Part shown: positions 37,599 to 44,930 of the stretch, in pieces | How the letters are laid out: every line of letters starts with the position of its first letter | Numbering within the stretch: position 1 is the stretch's first letter | Assembly: GCF_000427405.1 (NCBI RefSeq) | Contig: NZ_KE386491.1 | Span: forward strand, 1,657,001-1,721,000 | Length of the DNA stretch: 64,000 nucleotides | Reading direction: 5' to 3' | Origin: Flectobacillus major DSM 103 | Lineage (GTDB): Bacteria > Bacteroidota > Bacteroidia > Cytophagales > Spirosomataceae | The notes under the pieces: model-generated | Databases searched by the model: none | Seen by the model: only the letters and a program-made list of their open reading frames with translations | Told to the model about the DNA's origin: nothing | Translations under genes and position numbers: made by a program

Positions 37599-38180
37599 TT
37601 ATTCGTTGAAAAGTTCAGGTGTTGCTATTTCATTACTATTTGAAATAGCCTTTTTGGCCAGCTCTCGATACTCGTCTTCCAGCTCTTGTATTTCGTGTGG
37701 AGCCAGTTTCGATCCTTCTTCAAAAAAGTGTTTCCAGCTTCTTCCAAGCCTTTTTCCTCGGTCTGTGTGTTTGTCTAGGGCTACATCTGGTATTTCGAGG
37801 CGTTTGAAGGGATGTGTAAGAATTTCCCAGAATATGGCCCAATCTATTAGCCTACTTTTCTTAGCCCTGCATAGCTTAATTACTGCATGGGCAAGAAACA
37901 ACCTCTGTGGTTCTCCTTTATCTTCCTTATTCTTAGCAGCCTCTCGAAACATACAGAATAAAGCCCAAATTTCGCTTGAGATATGCGGCTCAGCCAATCC
38001 AATGTCTTCGCTTGATATAATCCTTAGCCTTTTCCAAAGCCATTCAGAACAATTTGACTCATAGAGTTCTAAGGCCCAAAACAATGCTTCTTTTTCCCAT
38101 CCTCGCCTTATGCACTTCTGTAGCGACGATATTACTTCAGGACCGTTATAGCCCTTTTTGGTTATGATTTGATGTTTCAT
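37599..38180 (-). CDS. RarA/MgsA C-terminal-domain-like protein without ATPase
   Basis: A 193-residue protein starting MKHQIITKKGYNG. It matches the C-terminal half of RarA/MgsA clamp-loader-like recombination factors: SSLQKCIRRGWEKEALFWALEL and RLRIISSEDIGLAEPH correspond to the conserved oligomerisation region of that family. The AAA+ ATPase domain is missing entirely. The family is known to act at stalled forks. A phage version carrying only this domain could bind DNA or interfere with host RarA by mixed oligomers; that is inference. A conserved leader motif lies upstream at 38214-38227. Confidence 0.65.
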   Translation of the reverse strand: MKHQIITKKGYNGPEVISSLQKCIRRGWEKEALFWALELYESNCSEWLWKRLRIISSEDIGLAEPHISSEIWALFCMFREAAKNKEDKGEPQRLFLAHAVIKLCRAKKSRLIDWAIFWEILTHPFKRLEIPDVALDKHTDRGKRLGRSWKHFFEEGSKLAPHEIQELEDEYRELAKKAISNSNEIATPELFNE

Positions 38181-38271
38181 TTGTGTAATTTTGTGGCTCA
38201 GCAATCTTTTTGATTGTTTGAAAACCAAATTTTTATTGAAAGCTCCGCCTCGTTGAAGTGGAGCTTTCTTG

Positions 38272-38445
38272 TTAAAATAGTTTCATTTGTTTTTGCTCCT
38301 CGACAGATAGGAAAAGAGGGGTATCTATCCAACCTTTGTTCTGTGTCTTGCCTGCTGTAATCTTTGTTCCTTCTGTAAGAATTTTGTATAATTCCTCTCT
38401 TTCAAAAAGTGTTAGTTCCTTGAGTTGTTTCTTGTGTATTTTCAT
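38272..38445 (-). CDS. 57-residue phage protein
   Basis: Starts MKIHKKQLKELTLFE and ends EEQKQMKLF. Its ATG overlaps the stop of the preceding 57-residue gene (ATGA). Charged and helical at both ends, with no recognised family. Confidence 0.6.
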   Translation of the reverse strand: MKIHKKQLKELTLFEREELYKILTEGTKITAGKTQNKGWIDTPLFLSVEEQKQMKLF

Positions 38446-38615
38446 TTTCTCAGCATTTTTTTGATTTGATTTGGAGTAATTAGTCCTTTAGAAATTTTCC
38501 AACTGAGCCTGAGGGATAAGGAGAAGCTTACTATTCCATTTCTGAATAATCGCCAGGCATCTTTCATAATGTTGGAAAGCCTCAACCTCCAACTTCCGTT
38601 AAGTTCAATTATCAT
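38442..38615 (-). CDS. 57-residue basic phage protein
   Basis: Starts MIIELNGSWRLRLSN; basic and amphipathic. It lies just after the conserved promoter at 38658-38690 and its leader motif, and is coupled by ATGA to the next small gene. No family recognised. Confidence 0.6.
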   Translation of the reverse strand: MIIELNGSWRLRLSNIMKDAWRLFRNGIVSFSLSLRLSWKISKGLITPNQIKKMLRK

Positions 38616-38657
38616 ACTTTTTGTTATTTGTTTGAAAACCAGTTGTTTATTGTGTTA

Positions 38658-38690
38658 CTAATATAGGCAAGAGTTACAAAGGGGTAAAAC
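38658..38690 (-). promoter_or_regulatory. Conserved phage promoter, copy A
   Basis: On the minus strand TTTTA, a 19 bp spacer, TATATTAG. The segment up to 38725 matches copy B (40500-40567) closely, including GCCTGCCAAACTTACCG and TCACTGTTTT. The transcript leader holds TGGTTTTCAAACAA at 38628-38642. Confidence 0.7.
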
Positions 38691-38724
38691 AGTGATTCTT
38701 ATATTTTGCGGTAAGTTTGGCAGG

Positions 38725-39540
38725 CTAAAACAAGGATAATTGACCCGTAATGGCAGACTGTTTTGCCATCTTTTCGGCTATCTTTTGTTGTAATTTCTCT
38801 TCAGTAATTACCTCATTTTGCTCCTTCATTTCTACCTTCAACCTACTAACCATCTGCTCGAAAGAATGGTATTGAGCGCATTGATTAGCGTTAATTCGTT
38901 CGATAGATGGGATGCCAAATTTGAGTAACCTATTGATTTCAAAACCAAACCTCCAATCTTCCACAAGGTCTAGTGCATTTCCACAAACAATTTGCCCCCT
39001 TACTCCGTGAACGCACATATTGAAAGCCGTCATTTTGGCACAAATAGGGTCAATATCACAAGCATAGTGAGTGTTTTGAGGTGCTATTACATGGAATGAT
39101 AACAGAAGCCTTCCAGACCCGCAAGCAGGGTCATTAATGGTCTTATTTATGGGTGGATTGTCTGGATTAGCATTGATATAAGAAAGAAGGTCGCATACAC
39201 ATTCAGGAGTAAAAAACTGTCCCAAGGCACTGCTTTTGCTTCGGCTTGCTATGATTTCGTAATAGGTACCTAATCCATCGTACCAATTGCGATTTTTGAA
39301 ACTTTCATTATAGCACCTTAATAGTGCTGCCATCATCGCGCTAAGGCAATGGTAATCGTCCTTATATTTCTTTTTGAGCTTTTCTGCTAGCTCCTTATCT
39401 CCGTATGGTGACCAGCAAGCTATCATAAAATCTAAGAGGTCGTGGAATACTTCAGCTACGTCCCAGCGATATCCTCCAAGCTTGTTGAATGCCTCGTTGA
39501 ACTCCCTCAACTCGTGCGGTACATCTACTGTCTTCACCAT
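38725..39540 (-). CDS. N-6 DNA methylase-like protein lacking motif IV
   Basis: A 271-residue protein of the type I (HsdM-like) methyltransferase fold. It shows SALGQFFTP near residue 105, the SAM-binding motif NDPACGSGRLLL (residues 136-147), and DIDPICAKM downstream. The catalytic NPP(F/Y/W) motif expected after this is not visible; an NPPI occurs before motif I but in the wrong place. Related short phage and element proteins in Bacteroidota also seem to lack it, so the protein may bind SAM or DNA rather than methylate. It is coupled by ATGA to the upstream gene. Confidence 0.75.
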   Translation of the reverse strand: MVKTVDVPHELREFNEAFNKLGGYRWDVAEVFHDLLDFMIACWSPYGDKELAEKLKKKYKDDYHCLSAMMAALLRCYNESFKNRNWYDGLGTYYEIIASRSKSSALGQFFTPECVCDLLSYINANPDNPPINKTINDPACGSGRLLLSFHVIAPQNTHYACDIDPICAKMTAFNMCVHGVRGQIVCGNALDLVEDWRFGFEINRLLKFGIPSIERINANQCAQYHSFEQMVSRLKVEMKEQNEVITEEKLQQKIAEKMAKQSAITGQLSLF

Positions 39541-40223
39541 CAGAAGGGTACGTCCTCAAAGGTTTCTATTTCGTACTTTGGATAGCAAGACTTCAACAAG
39601 TGCTCCACATAATAATCTTTGATTTGGAAGCCTGCACACTCTTTGAACCTTTCTTCTATACGTTCTACTAATTTGGTGGCTGAAGACTTATACCCATGTC
39701 GTTTGTAGGTCCTCACAAAATCAATAATATCATCTATACTAATTTCCTCTTCTACAAAAAACAAAGAGTTCATTTCCTGAGCTTGTACATCGAGAGCCAC
39801 CCCTTCTTTGTTGAACCATCCTTTGCTCACATCACTTAACCAATTCTTATCTCCAAACCTTTCAAAGCTCTCTTTCGGAAATGGCTTCAAAAACTCCGAA
39901 ATGATATAGGCTTTTGAGCTGTAGCTAGCTTGCAGAGCTTTGGCAGAAAGCAAAAGCTCTGCAAGCTCCAATGGATTGTTAGAATGCTCAAGCAAATATT
40001 CATCTACCTGATGTTCCTGAATGCCTAAGGGTAATAGTGTCGATTTGTAGTGTAAGTGAGCAATATTGTAGATTTGTAATCTTTCACAAATTTCGGTATC
40101 AAATCTACTCACTGTTACCTTTCTGGCTGTTTGGGCCGCAAACTCGATGTAATCTTCGTTAGAAGTACCCTCATACTTCTTCATGTGCCTTTCTGCGTTG
40201 GCACCTAATTTGTAATTCTTCAT
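39540..40223 (-). CDS. Unknown phage protein, modification region
   Basis: A 227-residue helical, acidic protein (MKNYKLGANAERHMKKYEG) with no recognised domain. Its stop overlaps the ATG of the methylase-like gene (ATGA). A conserved leader motif (40226-40240) lies 2 bp upstream of its start. Confidence 0.6.
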   Translation of the reverse strand: MKNYKLGANAERHMKKYEGTSNEDYIEFAAQTARKVTVSRFDTEICERLQIYNIAHLHYKSTLLPLGIQEHQVDEYLLEHSNNPLELAELLLSAKALQASYSSKAYIISEFLKPFPKESFERFGDKNWLSDVSKGWFNKEGVALDVQAQEMNSLFFVEEEISIDDIIDFVRTYKRHGYKSSATKLVERIEERFKECAGFQIKDYYVEHLLKSCYPKYEIETFEDVPF

Positions 40224-40254
40224 AATTGTTTGAAAACCAGTTTGAAATTGAAAA

Positions 40255-40467
40255 TTAATAGGCTCTTGCTAGCCTTTTGATTGGTGTACCTCCAAAGAGC
40301 TTAACTGTTTCCCAGAGAACAATCACATTGTCTTGAGCAAACTCTTCTTTTTGAAACTCAAAGGTTTGACCCTCGCTTTGAAAAACTAAGATGTCGTTAA
40401 CCTCCTTCTTGAAAATGTAGGTTTTTGAATCGTTTTTGAGTTGGATTTTTTGATTAAAATAGAACAT
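40255..40467 (-). CDS. Small beta-rich phage protein
   Basis: A 70-residue protein (MFYFNQKIQLKNDSKTYIF) with alternating strands, resembling a small SH3-like or Tudor-like fold, though no family can be named. It is the first gene after conserved promoter copy B. Confidence 0.5.
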   Translation of the reverse strand: MFYFNQKIQLKNDSKTYIFKKEVNDILVFQSEGQTFEFQKEEFAQDNVIVLWETVKLFGGTPIKRLARAY

Positions 40468-40499
40468 AACTAATTGATTTATTGTCGATTATTATGTTA

Positions 40500-40532
40500 C
40501 GAAGGTAGGCAATGGGTACAAGGGTGAAAAAC
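40500..40532 (-). promoter_or_regulatory. Conserved phage promoter, copy B
   Basis: On the minus strand TTTT, 19 bp, TACCTTCG. Sequence conservation with copy A runs to 40567 and with copy C (53315-53346) across spacer and upstream region. Confidence 0.75.
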
Positions 40533-40576
40533 AGTGAATCTTTTATTTTACGGTAAGTTTGGCAGGCAAAAAGCAT

Positions 40577-40604
40577 AAAAAAACCTGCACTGTTGGCAGG
40601 TTTT
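40577..40604 (-). terminator. Terminator after the glycosyltransferase gene
   Basis: AAAACCTGC-CAACAGT-GCAGGTTTTTTT on the minus strand. It separates the ParB/glycosyltransferase block from promoter B. Confidence 0.85.
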
Positions 40605-40623
40605 CACTTCATTTGGTCAAATG

Positions 40624-41361
40624 TTAAAATGGTACACTAAAGTTCATTTGGAAGGGATGGTTTTTTGTTCCGAGTTTTCGAACCTTAACTACATCTTTTC
40701 CAAAAATCCCCTGAAGATTATTGAGAGTTTCTTCAAGTGTCTGCATGTTGCGAAACTCGGCAAGTCCTCCAGCTCCAGTCCAGGTATCATTAAAATGAAA
40801 ATAATACCTGTTGTCACGCAAAATCTTACGATTGTAATAGGCATTAAGGCCCGAAATCCAATAATCTTCCTGATATCTTTGCTCAGGTCTGAAAAATAGC
40901 TTTGAACCTGTAAGCAATCCGAACGCACAGGTGTTGACATAGCCACTCATCTGGAGGGGCTGAAGTGCATTATATGTGAAGGGTTTCCCGCAGGTATTGA
41001 AGCCCCAGAGATACACACCCATGCGTTTAGCGGTGCGAGCTGTTACCTGAATGACATCGTAAATTTCATCCGGACTTAGTTTATCCTCTTCACCCGTTTC
41101 GGTATAGATGCGCTTCATAAATGCCAAATCATCATCGAGGTGAAAGGCATCGCCAAAGTACTCCATCATCCACTGGCGCTTCCAGCTCAAGCCTATGACG
41201 CTATCAGGGTGTGTAACAATTTCGGTATCGGGGCATCGCTCTCGATATTCGCCTAATTGGCTTTCAGGAATACAAATAATACTATTGGCAACCTTCTCGT
41301 GGGTTGTGATGCGGTCGGCACGCTTGTGCGAAGCTATTAATACTTTTATCGGTTGTTCCAT
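40624..41361 (-). CDS. TET-associated-type GT-A glycosyltransferase
   Basis: A 245-residue protein resembling the phage TAGT family, proposed by Iyer and Aravind to glycosylate modified bases in DNA. It opens with a nucleotide-sugar fold strand (IKVLIASHKRADR), followed by GLSWKRQWMMEYFGD. The metal-binding acidic motif is HLDDDLAF (Asp76-78), with a later QEDYWISGLNAYY acceptor region. It overlaps the ParB-like gene by 16 nt. No TET/JBP oxygenase or hydroxymethylase gene is visible, so any base substrate must come from another route or the target is different. A terminator follows. Confidence 0.75.
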   Translation of the reverse strand: MEQPIKVLIASHKRADRITTHEKVANSIICIPESQLGEYRERCPDTEIVTHPDSVIGLSWKRQWMMEYFGDAFHLDDDLAFMKRIYTETGEEDKLSPDEIYDVIQVTARTAKRMGVYLWGFNTCGKPFTYNALQPLQMSGYVNTCAFGLLTGSKLFFRPEQRYQEDYWISGLNAYYNRKILRDNRYYFHFNDTWTGAGGLAEFRNMQTLEETLNNLQGIFGKDVVKVRKLGTKNHPFQMNFSVPF

Positions 41362-41984
41362 CGTTCAATAAAGCTTTTAGCGGTTGTCACATACGACTCA
41401 CCCTTATTCGAGGTCTTATAATCATGCTCCACACCCAAACCCAATACCGAACGGACAAAGTTTTCGTCGATACTGTTATCTATCACAATCACTACAGCCG
41501 AATACTTCTCGGAATACTTTGGAACTATCGGCAATTCTGGTTCTGCTTCAACTTTGCCTACTTCATTGGTTTCGGCGACGTCTTTGTCCAGCTCTGCCAA
41601 GTCAATACCTAGCTCTTGACTCAAATCAAACTCCGAGAAATTGTCACGGAGCATCATCAAGTCGAATTCACCGCGATACTTGTCAGAGTTCAAAATCAAG
41701 TTGAGTTTCTTGAATTCTGCCTCAGTCAACTTGCGATTTGGTTTGCGGACGTCTGTCAGCTCCTCACCACGACCCGCATGAATCATCGTCATACAGCGCT
41801 GATGCCCACCAATGATGACATTATCTACATCGAGCGTCGGAATGTCCACCACATCAAACTCCTTGAGAGATTCCGCTAAGTTTTTGCGGTTCTCTACTTT
41901 AATCTTGCGGGCGTTCTTATCGAACGTCACCATATCGACCCACCGAATCTGCTCGGTATGCCATTTCAACCCCTCTACCACCAT
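41346..41984 (-). CDS. ParB-like N-terminal domain protein
   Basis: A 212-residue protein with the ParB/Srx-fold domain. Box-like motif IIGGHQRCM at residues 57-65 follows VVDIPTLDVDN, and an ELGIDLAELDKDV segment comes next. In phages this domain appears as nuclease or CTP-binding protein and is a frequent neighbour of the TAGT glycosyltransferase. It overlaps neighbours on both sides (10 and 16 nt). The C-terminal third is unassigned. Confidence 0.8.
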   Translation of the reverse strand: MVVEGLKWHTEQIRWVDMVTFDKNARKIKVENRKNLAESLKEFDVVDIPTLDVDNVIIGGHQRCMTMIHAGRGEELTDVRKPNRKLTEAEFKKLNLILNSDKYRGEFDLMMLRDNFSEFDLSQELGIDLAELDKDVAETNEVGKVEAEPELPIVPKYSEKYSAVVIVIDNSIDENFVRSVLGLGVEHDYKTSNKGESYVTTAKSFIERWNNR

Positions 41985-42343
41985 CGTAAATTATTGATTT
42001 GCTTGTTTGTATCAATTTTGTGTTGAGTTACTACATATGTAAGGTTTTCGTAATTGTATACCTTTTTGCCTTTTTGTGTATTCAGCCTATTTCCTATTAC
42101 AAACGAATACTTGTATTTACTCCATCTACTTGCGTCTTTGTCTTCAAGGTCGATCGTAAAATATTTCACATAACCTTTTTTCAGCGTCACTATCTGGTGA
42201 GCATTATACACTGCTCCTAATAGGGTTCTAAGCTCAAAGAAAAACTCACCCTCAAAATCGGCGTTAGTATCGTTGATACACTGAAATACCAGGCGTTTCC
42301 AGCCTGTTTCTAGTTTTTTGGTAGTTGTATGTTTGATTATCAT
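41975..42343 (-). CDS. Unknown phage protein
   Basis: A 122-residue protein starting MIIKHTTTKKLETGW; the start overlaps the preceding stop as ATGA. Beta-rich with a KKGYVKYFTIDLED segment. It overlaps the ParB-like gene by 10 nt. No family recognised. Confidence 0.6.
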   Translation of the reverse strand: MIIKHTTTKKLETGWKRLVFQCINDTNADFEGEFFFELRTLLGAVYNAHQIVTLKKGYVKYFTIDLEDKDASRWSKYKYSFVIGNRLNTQKGKKVYNYENLTYVVTQHKIDTNKQINNLRWW

Positions 42344-43026
42344 TTTTTTGCATTGTAAATAGTTGTCATTTGCGAGAGTTTCCACTCCAGCTCTACAATT
42401 TTTCGCTGATAGTGCAGCACCCTAATTGGGTCGCTAACATTACGGGCCTGCTTACGAGCTTTGCTCAAGTTGCTACGACAGTTGTCTATATCCTCCTTCA
42501 ATGCCCACAGCTCCTTCAGCTCCATAGTTTTCAGAAATTGACTTTCATCAATCCCTTTCGACTCAGCAGGCGTTTGCTCGCTATCGGGCAAGCATCCGTG
42601 CTGCTGCACAAACTTGATCTTTGCATTATACTCCTTCCAGACATTACGCAACGCCAATATCTCAGACACAATGTCTGGGCAATTTTCGTGTTCGGGAATT
42701 GTATGGAGCTTATTACTGAGTGTAGCTTTTTTGGCATGAGCCTCATCCCGCTTTTTGATTAGTCCCTCCAGCAAGCTCTTCACCGATTCGGTCAGCTCGG
42801 GGGCTTGGACAGTCGTTGCCAAAAAGCTGCTTTGAGTATCCTCAAAAGCTGCTTTCACAGGCTCTTCAGCCTTTTGGGGCGGTTGGTAGCCTCGCAGATT
42901 AGCCAAAATTCGCTCAGCATCCTCAAGCTGCTTTTCAGTAGCTAATCCATCTTGGTGCTGCCTTTGTAACAGCCTCAGTTGTGCTTTTGCTATATGCAAT
43001 TGCCGTGTGTGTTCTTGCTCGTTCAT
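42340..43026 (-). CDS. Coiled-coil phage protein
   Basis: A 228-residue, almost wholly helical protein with heptad patterns at both ends (QLHIAKAQLRLLQRQ and VLHYQRKIVELEWKLSQM). It could be a scaffold or structural linker. It is coupled to the next gene by ATGA. No family recognised. Confidence 0.6.
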   Translation of the reverse strand: MNEQEHTRQLHIAKAQLRLLQRQHQDGLATEKQLEDAERILANLRGYQPPQKAEEPVKAAFEDTQSSFLATTVQAPELTESVKSLLEGLIKKRDEAHAKKATLSNKLHTIPEHENCPDIVSEILALRNVWKEYNAKIKFVQQHGCLPDSEQTPAESKGIDESQFLKTMELKELWALKEDIDNCRSNLSKARKQARNVSDPIRVLHYQRKIVELEWKLSQMTTIYNAKK

Positions 43027-43072
43027 AGGCTTTTTTCAGCAAGATACAGCATCAGCCAACACCACCTTTGGA

Positions 43073-43321
43073 CTACATTACAAGCCCATATCCCTTCAAA
43101 ACACCATAGTCTACTAGGTGCTTCGTAAAGCCCAAAATTTCATTGAAATAGTCTATTTCCTCTACATAACGCAAAGGGTCTTGTCTCAGCAGGTCATTCT
43201 CCTCAATCCAATTTTGATGTTCTACTAGGTATAGAACAAGGGTCATACCTAGCTCTTCAGTATCCAAACGTGAAGTTCTAAGGTATCTAACTAACGAAGC
43301 TCTGTCGGTAGGATTTTTCAT
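43073..43321 (-). CDS. Small acidic phage protein
   Basis: An 82-residue protein when started at MKNPTDRASLV (43321). The frame stays open to a TTG at 43456, but the extra 45 codons coincide with strongly structured sequence and are more likely an untranslated leader. Helical and acidic at the end, with no recognised family. Confidence 0.5.
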   Translation of the reverse strand: MKNPTDRASLVRYLRTSRLDTEELGMTLVLYLVEHQNWIEENDLLRQDPLRYVEEIDYFNEILGFTKHLVDYGVLKGYGLVM

Positions 43322-43430
43322 AAAAGAAGCCGATTGGTCACTCCTGATTACAATACTGAGAACAGTACACCAATAGGGGACTTGCACCCCCATGCCAATC
43401 GGCAAGGTCTTGCCGACGGTACACTTCTCA
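43322..43430 (-). promoter_or_regulatory. Structured leader RNA candidate
   Basis: On the minus strand AGTGTACC pairs with GGTGTACT around two hairpins: GTCGGCAA-GACC-TTGCCGAT and GGGG-GTGCAAGT-CCCC. TACTG-TTCT-CAGTA follows. GCCGATTGG in the first hairpin can alternatively pair perfectly with CCAATCGGC just upstream of the ATG at 43321, giving two exclusive folds. A -7-like TATGTTTG lies near 43456-43463. Confidence 0.45.
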
Positions 43431-43462
43431 AAAACATATTGTAATAAGGACTGCAAACATAC

Positions 43463-43502
43463 AAAAAAGAGTCTATAGATATTATACCTACAGACTCTTT
43501 TT
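43463..43502 (-). terminator. Terminator after the acidic scaffold-like gene
   Basis: AAAGAGTCTGTAG and CTATAGACTCTTT form a stem with an AT-rich loop, followed by T6 on the minus strand. Confidence 0.8.
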
Positions 43503-43503
43503 G

Positions 43504-44010
43504 CTATTGTTTGTCACTTTCCAAGGTTTCCTCTTCCTCCCCAGACTCCTTTTTCTCTTCTTCAGCCTTTTTTCTAGCTTCTGCTACCTTTTCGTCTTCT
43601 TCTTTTTGTCGCTTATCAAGGCGTTCTTGAGCTTTTTCGGCTGGAGTCTTGCTTGTCAAAATCTTACCTGCAATAGGAAATGCCTGTTTGACAGCTTCCA
43701 TCGGGTCAAAAACATCCACTTTTTGTCTAAGCTTTGTCATCAACGCCATAGTTTCTTTGAAATCCTCATCGTCTGTATCCAGTTGCATAACATACTTATT
43801 GCATAGCCCATACAGCTTATGAATCTCCTTCAACGAGAGTTCATCAAGTGTTCCTTGAGGTAAATCATCAGCATCTACAGTAATAACCTTGACACTAGGT
43901 GTTTCAATATTTCCATTTTCAGCCTCCAAATTTCCAATAGAGGGTTCATTGTTGACATTTGGGGTCAATTCATTTTGATTTGGGCTTTCTGCCTCTTTTT
44001 GCTTTGCCAT
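43504..44010 (-). CDS. Acidic, low-complexity phage protein
   Basis: A 168-residue protein. The N-terminal 60 residues are Asn/Glu-rich and the C-terminal 50 are a Lys/Glu-rich charged coil (DKRQKEEDEKVAEARKK). A small helical domain lies between (IHKLYGLCNKYVMQL). It lies after the tail-tube gene and may be a tail assembly chaperone or scaffold; the role is uncertain. Confidence 0.55.
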   Translation of the reverse strand: MAKQKEAESPNQNELTPNVNNEPSIGNLEAENGNIETPSVKVITVDADDLPQGTLDELSLKEIHKLYGLCNKYVMQLDTDDEDFKETMALMTKLRQKVDVFDPMEAVKQAFPIAGKILTSKTPAEKAQERLDKRQKEEDEKVAEARKKAEEEKKESGEEEETLESDKQ

Positions 44011-44061
44011 TTGGGTTTTGCATACTTAAAGGGTTTAACACATCGGTTTCTATTCCTGATC

Positions 44062-44238
44062 CTACTTCTTCAGGTCGTTTTTTTTTACGAAAAACTGCTT
44101 GATTAGCTCTTCTGGCAGGCGGTCAATGAGTTCGTCTGGCGTGTTCTCATTGATAGTTACTTTGCCGAGTCCTGGCACGTGTCTGGCAATACCTCCCTCG
44201 GGTACTTCAGCCTTGTTCAATTGATACTTTCTGTCCAT
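44062..44238 (-). CDS. 58-residue phage protein
   Basis: Starts MDRKYQLNKAEVPEG at 44238. An upstream TTG lies within the terminator of the preceding gene and is rejected. The region GGIARHVPGLGKV suggests a compact beta fold. No family recognised. Confidence 0.5.
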   Translation of the reverse strand: MDRKYQLNKAEVPEGGIARHVPGLGKVTINENTPDELIDRLPEELIKQFFVKKNDLKK

Positions 44239-44253
44239 GATTCTAAAAGGATT

Positions 44254-44282
44254 AAAAAAAGCCTTATCGAATGACAAGGCTT
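44254..44282 (-). terminator. Terminator after tail-tube gene 1
   Basis: AAGCCTTGTCATTCGATAAGGCTT with a seven-T run on the minus strand, 22 bp after the stop at 44304. Confidence 0.85.
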
Positions 44283-44303
44283 CTTATATGAATAAACTAA
44301 ATA

Positions 44304-44849
44304 CTACACCTGTGGAAGCAATTGGATTTGCGAGATTAAGGTCTCTTTTAGCGGTACCAAATCCCACATTTGCCCATCTTGTTCTCCCTTGAGGTCAAAA
44401 CCTCGTTTGTCCGAGCCTTTTTTACCCGTCTTGAAGTCCGACTTCAAGTAAATAGGGTTGTCCGAACTCCCCACTACCGAAAACGTCCCATCGTTTTGCT
44501 CCACAATAAACACCGAGCCTGCGTTACGATGCTTCTGTAGCTCTGCAATCAATTCTTTCGAATATCCTGCCAAGCTAAAGTTGATCATGTGCTTGTACGA
44601 CATATACCCAGGGTCGCCCGACTGTTGCGAGCTGGCATCTACTGTGCCATCGGGGCACTCATATTCGGCAAATTTCTTACCCGTTACCATTACTGGAAGG
44701 GTGGTAATTTCGCCTGCTGTGATGTCAGCCTCTTTGGGCCACACACCCTGAATGTCTCTTGCAATTGCCACATACACCTGTCTAATCCCGCCAGGGTTGG
44801 GCTTCTGATGGCTAGTACCATCGATATTGGAAAAACTTACTGTTGGCAT
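44304..44849 (-). CDS. Tail tube / major tail protein paralog 1
   Basis: A 181-residue protein found between the major capsid gene and small genes, the usual place for a tail tube or head-tail joining protein. It shares extensive similarity with the product of 49948-50520: KPNPGGIRQVYV, EYECPDGTV, GSSDNPIYLKSDFKTG and KGSDKRGFDLKGEQDG all have close counterparts. High copy is suggested by its own terminator. The tail-tube role is inferred from position and duplication. Confidence 0.6.
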   Translation of the reverse strand: MPTVSFSNIDGTSHQKPNPGGIRQVYVAIARDIQGVWPKEADITAGEITTLPVMVTGKKFAEYECPDGTVDASSQQSGDPGYMSYKHMINFSLAGYSKELIAELQKHRNAGSVFIVEQNDGTFSVVGSSDNPIYLKSDFKTGKKGSDKRGFDLKGEQDGQMWDLVPLKETLISQIQLLPQV

Positions 44850-44884
44850 CTCCTTTTCCTCGTTCTATTGGTTTTCCGATTATC

Positions 44885-44910
44885 AAAAAAGCCCCCCATT
44901 ACTGGAGGGA
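44885..44910 (-). terminator. Terminator after major capsid gene
   Basis: CCCTCCA-GTAA-TGGGGGG followed by T6 on the minus strand, 20 bp after the capsid stop. Confidence 0.8.
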
Positions 44911-44930
44911 TAAATCAAATTAAGTTTCTC

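Noticed and set aside
38725-39540. Complete type I restriction-modification system
   Set aside because: No HsdR or HsdS gene is present and the methylase-like protein lacks the catalytic motif.
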